Shown here: positions 8,095 through 15,671 of the stretch, piece after piece
Layout: each line of letters opens with the position of its first letter
How positions within the stretch are numbered: the first letter of the stretch is position 1
Assembly: GCA_019637395.1 (NCBI GenBank)
Contig: JAHBVR010000013.1
Location: 1-64,000 of the forward strand
Reading direction: 5' to 3'
Origin: Vulcanimicrobiota bacterium
GTDB taxonomy: Bacteria > Vulcanimicrobiota > Xenobia > Xenobiales > JADMJV01
Length of the DNA stretch: 64,000 bases
Notes under the pieces: model-generated
Database searches by the model: none
What the model saw: only the letters and a program-made list of their open reading frames with translations
What the model was told of the DNA's origin: nothing
Program-made: the position numbers and the translations under genes

Positions 8095-8964
8095 TTACTG
8101 CAGAGCCGCGAAGGAGTCGGGCACAGCGATGGTTTCCCAAACGTCAAAGATGCCGTCGTTGGTGCCCCCCCTGAGCAAAGTGATAGGCACCCGCATGACG
8201 ATGGCGTTGACGTTGTAGCCTTTGGCGAAGTCAATGGCATTCGCGGGAATATTCGTCCCAGCAGTCAGCAGACCGGTACCCCGGTTTCCGACATTGGCTG
8301 GCGAAGGTGAGTTGAACGGAGCGATGGCGGCCCGGGTCCGGAAAAACGCATCGACGTCAAAGAAGAACGGATCCTCCCGAAGCCCTGCAAACACTGTGAG
8401 ATCTCCATTAGTGGTGGTTACGGGATTGTTGGTCGGGTTGGGGAACGGTTTCGTATTGGGGTCATCAATTACCGGAGCCGCCGTAGTGGTACCTGCATTC
8501 AGGGTTTCGGTGGCTGTGACCTGACCGTTCGTGAAGCGCCGAATATTCAATGTGATCGATTGCGACCCGGCGTTTGAGGGCTGGCCGAAGTTGAAATCAA
8601 ATGCCAGGTCAGGCACACCGGTCACGTCATCATCCTGACCAGCACGGCGGGATACGAAAAAGCTGTAAACCGCGTTGGTATTGAAGAAATACTGCTGGCG
8701 CGGCAGACTGCGAGGATTGGTGTTCATGATGAAGATCATATTCTGGTTGGCAGGAGCGGCATTCACTCCGGTCTGCCAGTCTTCGCGGAACACATAGAGG
8801 TCCGTCAGATTGAGGTTGCGCGCCTTGATGTTGGTTTCGCCGTCGTCATGGTCCGAGGCCTTGACCGGGGCGGTGGTGTGAAAGGCGGCGGCGATGACGC
8901 CGGTGGCCAGGGTGATTCCAGCGAGCTTTGCCAGCTTGGACCCCCCCACGAACTGTTTGAACAT
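8095..8964 (-). CDS. Exported protein matching the N-terminal part of DUF4331
   Basis: A protein of about 289 aa with a signal peptide (KLAKLAGITLATGVIAAAFH), then SDHDDG and NLTDLYVFR, the hallmark start of DUF4331 proteins, followed by Asn/Thr-rich beta-type sequence. It ends where the family would normally continue; the rest is in the next gene. The ATG at 8964 is chosen because AGGAGG lies 8 nt upstream; ATG at 8970 is only 2 nt from it. Probable operon with the downstream lipoprotein, within a minus-strand cluster of metal-related genes. No enzymatic role is known for the family. Confidence 0.78.
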   Translation of the reverse strand: MFKQFVGGSKLAKLAGITLATGVIAAAFHTTAPVKASDHDDGETNIKARNLNLTDLYVFREDWQTGVNAAPANQNMIFIMNTNPRSLPRQQYFFNTNAVYSFFVSRRAGQDDDVTGVPDLAFDFNFGQPSNAGSQSITLNIRRFTNGQVTATETLNAGTTTAAPVIDDPNTKPFPNPTNNPVTTTNGDLTVFAGLREDPFFFDVDAFFRTRAAIAPFNSPSPANVGNRGTGLLTAGTNIPANAIDFAKGYNVNAIVMRVPITLLRGGTNDGIFDVWETIAVPDSFAALQ

Positions 8965-9064
8965 AAACATGTCCTCCTAAAGCACCGGCCCCTTTCGTTC
9001 CGATTTTTTTCCTTCCTTCCAGTACAGAAGTACCGTGTTGACCAGGAGTACCCGCGCCAATGAA

Positions 9065-9070
9065 TAATCT
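9065..9070 (+). promoter_or_regulatory. TANNNT -10 element before the DUF4262 gene
   Basis: TAATCT 8 nt upstream of the ATG at 9079, with no Shine-Dalgarno sequence in between. A start of transcription at or very close to the codon is likely. Confidence 0.35.
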
Positions 9071-9078
9071 TCAACCCT

Positions 9079-9540
9079 ATGAAACCGGTACGACAACTGC
9101 AAGATTGCGATGATCTCTTCGAACGGCGTCTGGTGCTGGAAGTGTCTGAAAAGGGCTTCAGCGTGGTCCACCAGCCCGGTTCGTGCTACACGGTGGGCCT
9201 GTGGAAGACCCATCAGCATCCGGAACTAATTGTTTTCGGGTTGCCCGCCGAGCGGGGCCAGAAGTTGCTGGAGCAAGCGGTAGCCCACCTGCCGCTGCAA
9301 CTTCAGATGGAAATCGCCCATCTGACCGACGAATACAGTTTACTGCCGACCCCGGTCCGGTTGGAGCACCATCGCGAATTCCTCAGCTATAATCGCTGGT
9401 TCTATCGGGGTGACCACTTCCAGGCCTGGCAGTTGACCTGGCCCGACCCGGACCATCGCTTCCCGGACGACCCGCAGCACCGCGAGAAGTTTCGCCCGCT
9501 GCAACCCTCGCTCAGTGGCCCCCGGCCACTGAGCCGCTAA
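9079..9540 (+). CDS. DUF4262 domain protein
   Basis: A 153-aa cytoplasmic protein. The segment SCYTVGLWKTHQHPELIVFGLP (about residues 33-54) is the typical DUF4262 core, in which a glycine-tryptophan/histidine pattern is conserved; function is unknown. It stands alone on the plus strand inside a minus-strand metal-related cluster, and its stop overlaps the stop of the convergent outer-membrane gene by 4 bp. There is no signal peptide or membrane helix. Confidence 0.8.
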   Translation: MKPVRQLQDCDDLFERRLVLEVSEKGFSVVHQPGSCYTVGLWKTHQHPELIVFGLPAERGQKLLEQAVAHLPLQLQMEIAHLTDEYSLLPTPVRLEHHREFLSYNRWFYRGDHFQAWQLTWPDPDHRFPDDPQHREKFRPLQPSLSGPRPLSR

Positions 9541-10508
9541 AAGTAGGTGGAAACCGTCATAATCAGGCGGAATTTCTCGAGCCCCTCCGAGCCTTGTTGC
9601 AGACTACGCTCGTTCAAAGCCGAGGCGATTGGCAGTTTGACTCCCGCGCCTATATTCACATCCCCTACCTGCATACGCACTCCGGGGGTCAGGTAAAGGA
9701 TCCGCCCGCCCGTGCCCAATTCGCTGACTCGCGCCGTTTCGTCGCGGGTGATATGCAGATAGTTGAGTTCCAGGATGCCGTCGATACGGCGAACAAAGGC
9801 CTCCCGGTCGGCATAGAGCTCTAATACGCCGGCCAGATTAGCCCGGAACTCGTTGCCAAATTTATCGCCGTTCCGGCGGGGAGTGAAAAAGTCCGCCGAT
9901 ACGTCGGCGGCGATGTTGAAGCGCTCGGTGATGCCCCGCGTCATGGACAGGCCAGCGGTCAAGGTGGGAGTGCCGAAGCCGGGCTGCTGTCCCGAGTCCA
10001 CTCCGGCGCCGAGGTCGATGTCATAGCGTCCGGTCGGCATGCTGATGCCGGTGAGCAGGCCGAAATAGGTTTTCTCGGAGGTGCCGAGATTGACGGCCGT
10101 GTCTTCTTCTCCGTTGAGCTGCAAACCCTCACCGGGAGCATAGTTAAATCCCAGGGTCAGCAATACTTTGCCGTCGCCAAAACCGCGGGTGCTGCCCAGG
10201 CCGTCCTGACTCTTGATGGTATAGGGGACAATGGCGGTGGCCGTCAGGTAGTCGGTCAGGCCGTGAGAGATACCCATCTGGTAGAACTGAAAGCTGTCGA
10301 CATTGTTCGGATCGAAATCCATGAACTTTCGAAAAGAGGCGATCTCGGCGCGCGTATAAACGACCGTGCCACCTTTGGGAAGAGTGAGGGGGCTGTTGGT
10401 TTCCAGCGGGGTTCCCGGCCCCTGGCTGGTACTGGTACCGCCGTGATGCGCCCAAGCACCGAGAGATAGCGAGCAAAAGTACAAAAGAATAGCAAAGCTA
10501 CGTTTCAT
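9537..10508 (-). CDS. Outer-membrane beta-barrel protein
   Basis: A 323-aa protein with a signal peptide (FAILLYFCSLSLGAWA) and a mature start HHGGTSTS. The body has alternating hydrophobic strands separated by Gly/Asn/Asp turns and ends in a terminal aromatic residue (VSTYF), as outer-membrane barrels do. Phrases such as GISHGLTDYLTATAIVPY and TGRYDIDLGAG resemble the MetA-pathway-like outer-membrane family. AGGAGAA lies 11 nt before the ATG. It lies between a DUF4198 gene and the DUF4331 pair; by position it could be the outer-membrane pore of a metal uptake system (inference). Confidence 0.75.
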   Translation of the reverse strand: MKRSFAILLYFCSLSLGAWAHHGGTSTSQGPGTPLETNSPLTLPKGGTVVYTRAEIASFRKFMDFDPNNVDSFQFYQMGISHGLTDYLTATAIVPYTIKSQDGLGSTRGFGDGKVLLTLGFNYAPGEGLQLNGEEDTAVNLGTSEKTYFGLLTGISMPTGRYDIDLGAGVDSGQQPGFGTPTLTAGLSMTRGITERFNIAADVSADFFTPRRNGDKFGNEFRANLAGVLELYADREAFVRRIDGILELNYLHITRDETARVSELGTGGRILYLTPGVRMQVGDVNIGAGVKLPIASALNERSLQQGSEGLEKFRLIMTVSTYF

Positions 10509-10569
10509 AGTGGGTCAAATTCTCCTAAAGCGCGGTTGCGATTCTAGCTGCCCAACCCGCTTCCTGCAA

Positions 10570-10589
10570 AAATTCGCAAAAACGAATTT
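10570..10589 (-). terminator. Possible weak terminator after the DUF4198 gene
   Basis: AAATTCG (10570-10576) and CGAATTT (10583-10589) form an AT-rich 7-bp hairpin. On the minus strand the 3' arm runs into TTTTTGC. It is short, so transcription may partly read through into the barrel gene. Confidence 0.35.
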
Positions 10590-10611
10590 CGGCAACCAGA
10601 GGTTACCGGAG

Positions 10612-11265
10612 CTAAGGCAGGCTCAGCACGGCGTGGAGATTGATCCGGTCGGCATCGGGGTTATTGGCCAGAGGCTGACGGCAGGAGGCCGATAAGACCA
10701 TGGCCTGGCGGTAATCAACGGTGGCCTCGCCGGCCTGGTCGGTATCGGCCACCTTCTGGTGCTGGTCGTAAAGCTTGACATCGGCCAATCCTTTGCCGTG
10801 AAGCAGCAAGCGAACTTTCAGGCTCTTACCGTCGAGCGCCACCGGCACCAGCTCGAGCGGCTGGCCGAAAGGCTGGTTCAGGCAGGCTTCCGGCTTCAGC
10901 AAGACCTTGCTGTAATACAAAGACCATTCCGAAAGCAGGACACCGGAAGCGGTGCGCTTGGATTCATTCTTCCAGCCCTGCACGGTCTTGACCCAGAAGC
11001 CGGTATCCATTTCGACCGCCAATTGAGCCGCCTCCCCCTGGCTGCTCAAAACGATATGCTTGCCGTCGCTACCTTGAACCACCTTGAGCGGCTCGCCTTG
11101 GGCGTTGAGGGCCAGGGACTTCTTCAGGTTGCCCCGGTCGTAGTCGGAATCCTCGCTGGCGTGGCCGTACCACAAGACCGCCTTCCGCCCTTGAGGCTTC
11201 AACCAGAAATCGTGAGCCAGAGCCAGCTGCCCCAGCGCCAGCACCACCAGCATTTGACGCCACAT
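10612..11265 (-). CDS. DUF4198 periplasmic protein, nickel/cobalt-transport type
   Basis: A 217-aa protein with a signal peptide ending in LALAHDFWLKPQG. A mature N-terminus of HDFWL is the hallmark of DUF4198 proteins, found next to Ni/Co transporters (NikK/NikL-like). The body is beta-rich with an Ig-like C-terminal part (DVKLYDQHQKVADTDQAGEATVDY). It is the first gene of the minus-strand series DUF4198 - outer-membrane barrel - DUF4331 pair - NicO permease. The N-terminal histidine may help bind metal in the family's known role; no metal was identified here. Confidence 0.82.
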   Translation of the reverse strand: MWRQMLVVLALGQLALAHDFWLKPQGRKAVLWYGHASEDSDYDRGNLKKSLALNAQGEPLKVVQGSDGKHIVLSSQGEAAQLAVEMDTGFWVKTVQGWKNESKRTASGVLLSEWSLYYSKVLLKPEACLNQPFGQPLELVPVALDGKSLKVRLLLHGKGLADVKLYDQHQKVADTDQAGEATVDYRQAMVLSASCRQPLANNPDADRINLHAVLSLP

Positions 11266-11329
11266 GCCGGAGGTCTTTCAAAAATCATGGTTCTCTCCTG
11301 CGCTCCAGCATTCTTTAAGGGTCGTCACC

Positions 11330-11335
11330 TAAACT
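11330..11335 (+). promoter_or_regulatory. TANNNT -10 element before the subtilase gene
   Basis: TAAACT lies 7 nt before the GTG at 11343. A GGAG just 3 nt from the start is too close to be a good ribosome site, so a leaderless transcript is likely. Confidence 0.35.
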
Positions 11336-11342
11336 GGAGCCT

Positions 11343-12419
11343 GTGATTCTATCTCCTGCTCCGGGCCACAGCGCGCGCGAAGGGATGGGGCCGCTCAAAA
11401 CAACCGGCCGGGGGATCGGCGTGGCCGTGTTGGATTCGGGCATTTCTCCCCATCCCGATCTGGACGATCGTCTGGTTTGCGCCGTCTCCACCGTGCCCAA
11501 CTCGCCGGGAACCGGCGACTTCCTGGGCCATGGCACCCATGTGGCCAGCCTGGCCCTGGGCAATGGTTCGGCTTCTCGCGGGGAATATTGCGGCGTGGCT
11601 CCGGAAGCGGACCTGATCAGTGTGCGCGTCACTTCCGGCGAGGAAGCGCAGATGACGCCCGAAGAGCGTTACGGAGCGGTCGTCCAGGGGTTGCGCTGGG
11701 CCATCGAAAATCGCCAGCGCTACAACATTCGCGTGGTCAACCTGTCCATGGGCTATCCGCTGGCCCAATCCAAAGATCACCTGGTCGATCCGTTAGGCAA
11801 AGCCATCAGCGAAGCGGCCAGAGCAGGCCTGATCCTGGTGGTGGCCGCCGGCAATGAAGGCGATCGGCCCGGCACGCTGTGCAAGACGCCGGCCATCCAT
11901 CCGGATGTGATTACGGTGGGTTCCAGCGACGGCGACCAGGTGGCCGGTTTCTCCAGCCGCGGTCCCGGACCGGGCAAGGGCATGCCCGACCTGCTGGCGC
12001 CCGGCATCAATCTGATGGGGGCCAACGTGGCTTTCTCGCTGGCTGAATCCCGCAATGATCACGAATTGGAGCGCGCCCAATGGATCCGGACTCAGTTCCA
12101 GGGAGCGGAGCGGGATCGCCTGCTGGCGGAACTGGATCCCAAGCCGACCGCCTGCTTCATGCCCAACGGGCACCCGGGCTATCTGGCCATGCAGGGGACT
12201 TCCATGTCGGCGCCGCTGGTGGCCGGGGTGGTGGCCTGTATGCTCGAAGCCAATCCTTTCCTGGGCCCGCAGGAAGTCAAGGAGATTTTGAAGGGCACCG
12301 CCCGCAAATTGGAAGGCTGGGATGAATATGCCCAGGGGGCCGGCGTCCTGAATGCCGATGCGGCCGTTATGGAGGCGGCTCGCCGGAATCCTCAGAGGAC
12401 GGCGCCGCCGCCCGCTTAG
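11343..12419 (+). CDS. Subtilisin-like serine protease (S8)
   Basis: A 358-aa protein with the complete triad: Asp in VAVLDSGISPHPDL (about residue 31), His in GHGTHVASLALG (about 64) and Ser in GTSMSAPLVAGV (about 288); the oxyanion Asn is in AAGNEGD. No signal peptide or propeptide is visible, which fits intracellular-type subtilases. An insert of about 40 residues (SLAESRNDHELERAQWI and following) lies before the catalytic serine. The start is GTG at 11343; ATG at 11385 is possible but would remove part of the first strand. The 3' end overlaps the convergent MFS gene by 53 bp. Confidence 0.93.
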   Translation: MILSPAPGHSAREGMGPLKTTGRGIGVAVLDSGISPHPDLDDRLVCAVSTVPNSPGTGDFLGHGTHVASLALGNGSASRGEYCGVAPEADLISVRVTSGEEAQMTPEERYGAVVQGLRWAIENRQRYNIRVVNLSMGYPLAQSKDHLVDPLGKAISEAARAGLILVVAAGNEGDRPGTLCKTPAIHPDVITVGSSDGDQVAGFSSRGPGPGKGMPDLLAPGINLMGANVAFSLAESRNDHELERAQWIRTQFQGAERDRLLAELDPKPTACFMPNGHPGYLAMQGTSMSAPLVAGVVACMLEANPFLGPQEVKEILKGTARKLEGWDEYAQGAGVLNADAAVMEAARRNPQRTAPPPA

Positions 12420-13596
12420 GCGCAAGAAAGTAAGCGGGCCAGAGCAAGGCGCAGGAGAAAAGGCTGGCCGCTCCCGCCGCCTGCAAGAAGAAGTTCATCT
12501 GTTGGGCCTGCAGGGCGATACCCAGGCGGTGGGCCACCCAGGCGCAGACCGCCCGATCGACCAGCGATTCGGCCGAGAGCATGCTGGCCCGGTAGTCCGA
12601 ATCAGGAATGTGCTCGTTCATGACCTGGCGCTGCACCGGATATGACAGCCCGGTGATGACGGAGAAGACGTTCAGCCAGGCCAGACAGCCGATCCAGGAG
12701 CAATAGGTCAGACCCCAGCAACAGGCACCCATGGCCAGAGTCAGCCAGAAGACCGCGTGGAAATCGCTGACCCAGCGGCGTAGAGCGGTGGGAAAGGCGG
12801 CGCCGAAGGCCTCAAAGAGCGTGTTCATGGCCAGGATGCGGCCGAACTGGTCGACGCGAAAGCCCTGGGCCCCCAGGATAGGATTGAACAGATTGACCTG
12901 CACAATGCGGGTCAGCGTGAAAAGAGCCACGCCCTGCAGCATGACCACAAGCATGCGGGGATTGCCGGTCAACAGGTTGATGACCCGGCCCAGGCGCGGC
13001 GGTTCCTGGGCGGCTTTCAGCTTGCGCTCGCCCAGGCGAGCCGGGAAGCGGAAGGCAATGTAGGTGGAAAGGAGGGCCGATGCGGCGCTGGCCCAGTAAG
13101 GCAAAGTCGGATCCGTGCGGGTGAGCGTGTCGGTCAAAGCAAAACCCAGCACCTTGACCGCCAACGACCAGGCGCGACCGCGCCCTTCGGTCTCTTTATA
13201 AAGATCGGCCTGGCCGAGCTCTTCCAGCTTGTTGTAGACATAGGCGCTGGCGGCGCCGGAGATCAACGAGCGGCTGAGGGCCAGCAGCAGCCAGTGGGCG
13301 GCGAAACCGGCGTAAGTGGGCCAGAAAATCGGGATCAGATGGGTCAGGATGTGGAACGCCGCGCCCACCCGCATGCAGTTGCGGTGGCCGAGCCAGTCGG
13401 CCAGAAAGCCGGTCGGCAACTCCAGCAGGCAGAAGCTAACATAATAGAGGCTCTGGATGTCGAGGATTTGCTCCTCGCTGAGACCGTTTTGCTTCTGAAA
13501 TTCATAGAAGATGGGCAGCCAGAGCATCATGGTGACGGTGATCTGGAAGGCGTAAAAGAGCCAGATCAGGCGCCGGGCCTGGCGGTCCGCCGTCAT
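12367..13596 (-). CDS. MFS transporter
   Basis: A 409-aa protein with about twelve membrane helices. The loop after helix 2 (GFLADWLGHRNCMRVG) is a variant of the MFS motif GxLaDrxGrkxxl. The N-terminus is short (MTADRQARRLIWLFYAF). The ATG directly follows the TAA of the upstream dikinase-like gene (TAAATG), so the two are co-translated and the transporter may move a metabolite related to that enzyme (inference). Substrate not predictable. The 3' end overlaps the convergent subtilase gene. Confidence 0.88.
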   Translation of the reverse strand: MTADRQARRLIWLFYAFQITVTMMLWLPIFYEFQKQNGLSEEQILDIQSLYYVSFCLLELPTGFLADWLGHRNCMRVGAAFHILTHLIPIFWPTYAGFAAHWLLLALSRSLISGAASAYVYNKLEELGQADLYKETEGRGRAWSLAVKVLGFALTDTLTRTDPTLPYWASAASALLSTYIAFRFPARLGERKLKAAQEPPRLGRVINLLTGNPRMLVVMLQGVALFTLTRIVQVNLFNPILGAQGFRVDQFGRILAMNTLFEAFGAAFPTALRRWVSDFHAVFWLTLAMGACCWGLTYCSWIGCLAWLNVFSVITGLSYPVQRQVMNEHIPDSDYRASMLSAESLVDRAVCAWVAHRLGIALQAQQMNFFLQAAGAASLFSCALLWPAYFLAPKRAAAPSSEDSGEPPP

Positions 13597-15591
13597 TTAC
13601 TTACTGTAGGGGCGCAACTGCAGGATGACGATGCCTTCGTCATCGATCAACCACTCGATGTCGACCGGGTCGCTAAAGGTATAGTTCGGCGAGAAGTGTG
13701 ACTGCAGCAAACGGCCGGCGAAGGCCAGCTTCTGCAGCAGCTCTTTGTCCTCGGCGGCCAGGTCTTCGCCGGCGCTGCCCAGCGAGAGGGTGCGGCCACC
13801 GCCTTCCACCGTGTTATAGACATACTGCAGTGGCAATTCCACCCCGCGCACCACGCTATCCGCAGAGTGAGTAGACACGTTGACGTAGACGTTGCGAAAG
13901 TCACTGGCATTGAGCGGGTTGGTGGTGACCAGCACGCCTCCCATCCGGGCGGGCATTTCTTCCTGAATGATGACCCCCATCCAGCAATCGTCCAGCGAAA
14001 TGCCCACTTCCTGGCGCAGACGCACCGAGCGCGGGCTGACCAGAGAAGCCCAGACTTCCTTGATCGAGGTGAAGATGTTCTCGGCCGTGGTCTGATGATT
14101 GAGCGACTCATAGATGCCGGCCGCCGAGAAGTTCTCCAGGTCCTCGGCGTTGGAGGAACTGCGCACCACAAAGCTGGAGACACCGGCCAGGTGGTTGGCC
14201 ACCATGGAATCAATGGACTCGCGCATGGCATCGCTCATGCGCAAAGAACGCATCATGTTCATCAGGGTCAAACAGAGCGGCTCGATTTCACGAGCATTCA
14301 ATTCCAGGGCCATCTTGAGCTTACCGAGCATTTGCTGAATCTTGGGAGAGGCTTCCAGAAACTCCTGATTGAGGGCGAAGGGCAGCGCAATACCGCGGGG
14401 CACGCGGATGGTCTGCCGCAAAAATTCGATGGCGCTACGGCTGAGCAACTGGGCGTCGGCCGCCTCGCTTTCGCTCAAGCCCAGATATTTTCCGATGTAG
14501 GGCAGCAGATTGGCGCGGGGTGGGCGGCGAATCTTGTAAAAGCCCAGCAGCCGCTCGGAACCGTGCTCGAGCAGGTGGGTCAGCTCCCCCAGATGGGCCG
14601 CCTTGGTGCCGTAGCGAAAGCGATCGGTCAGACGCAGATGTTCCAGTTCCGTGATAGGAACGTTCTGCGTTTCCGGCTCTTCCAGCACGATGCGCTGGAC
14701 GACCCAGGCCGGGCGCACCAACTCGGTGGCCGGCGGTTGTTCCACCGGCTCCAGGGCCAGGGTGGAAGCATCCGTCTCGACTCGATACTCCACCCAACTG
14801 TCCAGCAGATCAAACTGCACCAGTTTCTGGTGGACGCCGATCTGGACACAGTTGGGGATCTGCCAGCCGTGGGCCAGCACGTTGGTGTGCGAAAGCGGAG
14901 TGGTGTGGTTGGTGTTGATGATGCCCGAAAGACGCGGAATGTCGTCCGGCACGCGCTCCATGACGATGATATCGTACCACTCCAGCGAGGCGCGTTGGGC
15001 GCGGTATTCCTTTTCATTGGCGAAGTAGCGAATGCGGCCCTGCACTTTGCCCGCATTGAGGGCGATAAAGTCGGAAGCGGCGTGTAACTCGTGGGAAAAG
15101 ATGCGCGGCAGCACGTCTTTACTGTAGGATTGGGCAATGGCTTCCTGGCCGTGGTTGGCCGGCTTGAAAAGAAAGGGCAACACCGGATCGAGATGGGAGC
15201 GCACCGCCTGGTAAAAATCCAGCACCATTTCGGCGTCCATGAGGTCTAGTTCGACCGTTTCCAGAGTAAAGAAGCGCTCGCCCTTGCGGTGCAGAGCCAC
15301 CGTGCCTAAATAGTAAGCGCGATCGGGCGAGCCATAGACGCTTTGATTGAACTCGTCGATGCGCTTGTCCAACTCCTCGCGCGGCGTTTCCAGGATGGCT
15401 TCGGCGATGTAGTCGGAATGGAACTGGTAGCGGTGGTGGTTGATGAAATGGAGTTTGCGCCCTCCCCGTTCCACCACCACTTTGACAAAGGGGTAGCCGG
15501 CCAGGTTGCCGGACAACTGGCGGAAGGCCTCCAAAGTGAGGCGTTTGCCCACAATGGCATTGGGTAGCTCGTCGTGCTCGTGGCGATCCAT
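13597..15591 (-). CDS. PEP-synthase/dikinase-like protein, rearranged domain order
   Basis: A 664-aa protein. The C-terminal part (about residues 390-660) is a PEP/pyruvate-binding ATP-grasp domain: RVPRGIALPFAL, then SFVVRSSSNAEDLENFSAAG, the conserved arginine/serine region of PEP synthase, PPDK and glucan water dikinases. Upstream, around 225-250, lies HTTPLSHTNVLAHGWQIPN, which matches the swivelling phospho-histidine domain (TxxSHxxxxAR...GIPN). In PEP synthase the ATP-grasp precedes the histidine domain; here the order is reversed. No PEP-binding TIM barrel is seen. The N-terminal 150 residues are unrecognised. Coupled to the following MFS gene. A phosphotransfer role is likely, the acceptor unknown. 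Confidence 0.8.
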   Translation of the reverse strand: MDRHEHDELPNAIVGKRLTLEAFRQLSGNLAGYPFVKVVVERGGRKLHFINHHRYQFHSDYIAEAILETPREELDKRIDEFNQSVYGSPDRAYYLGTVALHRKGERFFTLETVELDLMDAEMVLDFYQAVRSHLDPVLPFLFKPANHGQEAIAQSYSKDVLPRIFSHELHAASDFIALNAGKVQGRIRYFANEKEYRAQRASLEWYDIIVMERVPDDIPRLSGIINTNHTTPLSHTNVLAHGWQIPNCVQIGVHQKLVQFDLLDSWVEYRVETDASTLALEPVEQPPATELVRPAWVVQRIVLEEPETQNVPITELEHLRLTDRFRYGTKAAHLGELTHLLEHGSERLLGFYKIRRPPRANLLPYIGKYLGLSESEAADAQLLSRSAIEFLRQTIRVPRGIALPFALNQEFLEASPKIQQMLGKLKMALELNAREIEPLCLTLMNMMRSLRMSDAMRESIDSMVANHLAGVSSFVVRSSSNAEDLENFSAAGIYESLNHQTTAENIFTSIKEVWASLVSPRSVRLRQEVGISLDDCWMGVIIQEEMPARMGGVLVTTNPLNASDFRNVYVNVSTHSADSVVRGVELPLQYVYNTVEGGGRTLSLGSAGEDLAAEDKELLQKLAFAGRLLQSHFSPNYTFSDPVDIEWLIDDEGIVILQLRPYSK

Positions 15592-15671
15592 GGGCGTGAG
15601 ACTTTGTGCCTAGATCCCTCCCTCCTGCATCAAAGGCCCAAAGGGGGAGCGCGCCGAACCGGTGGCGCCTG

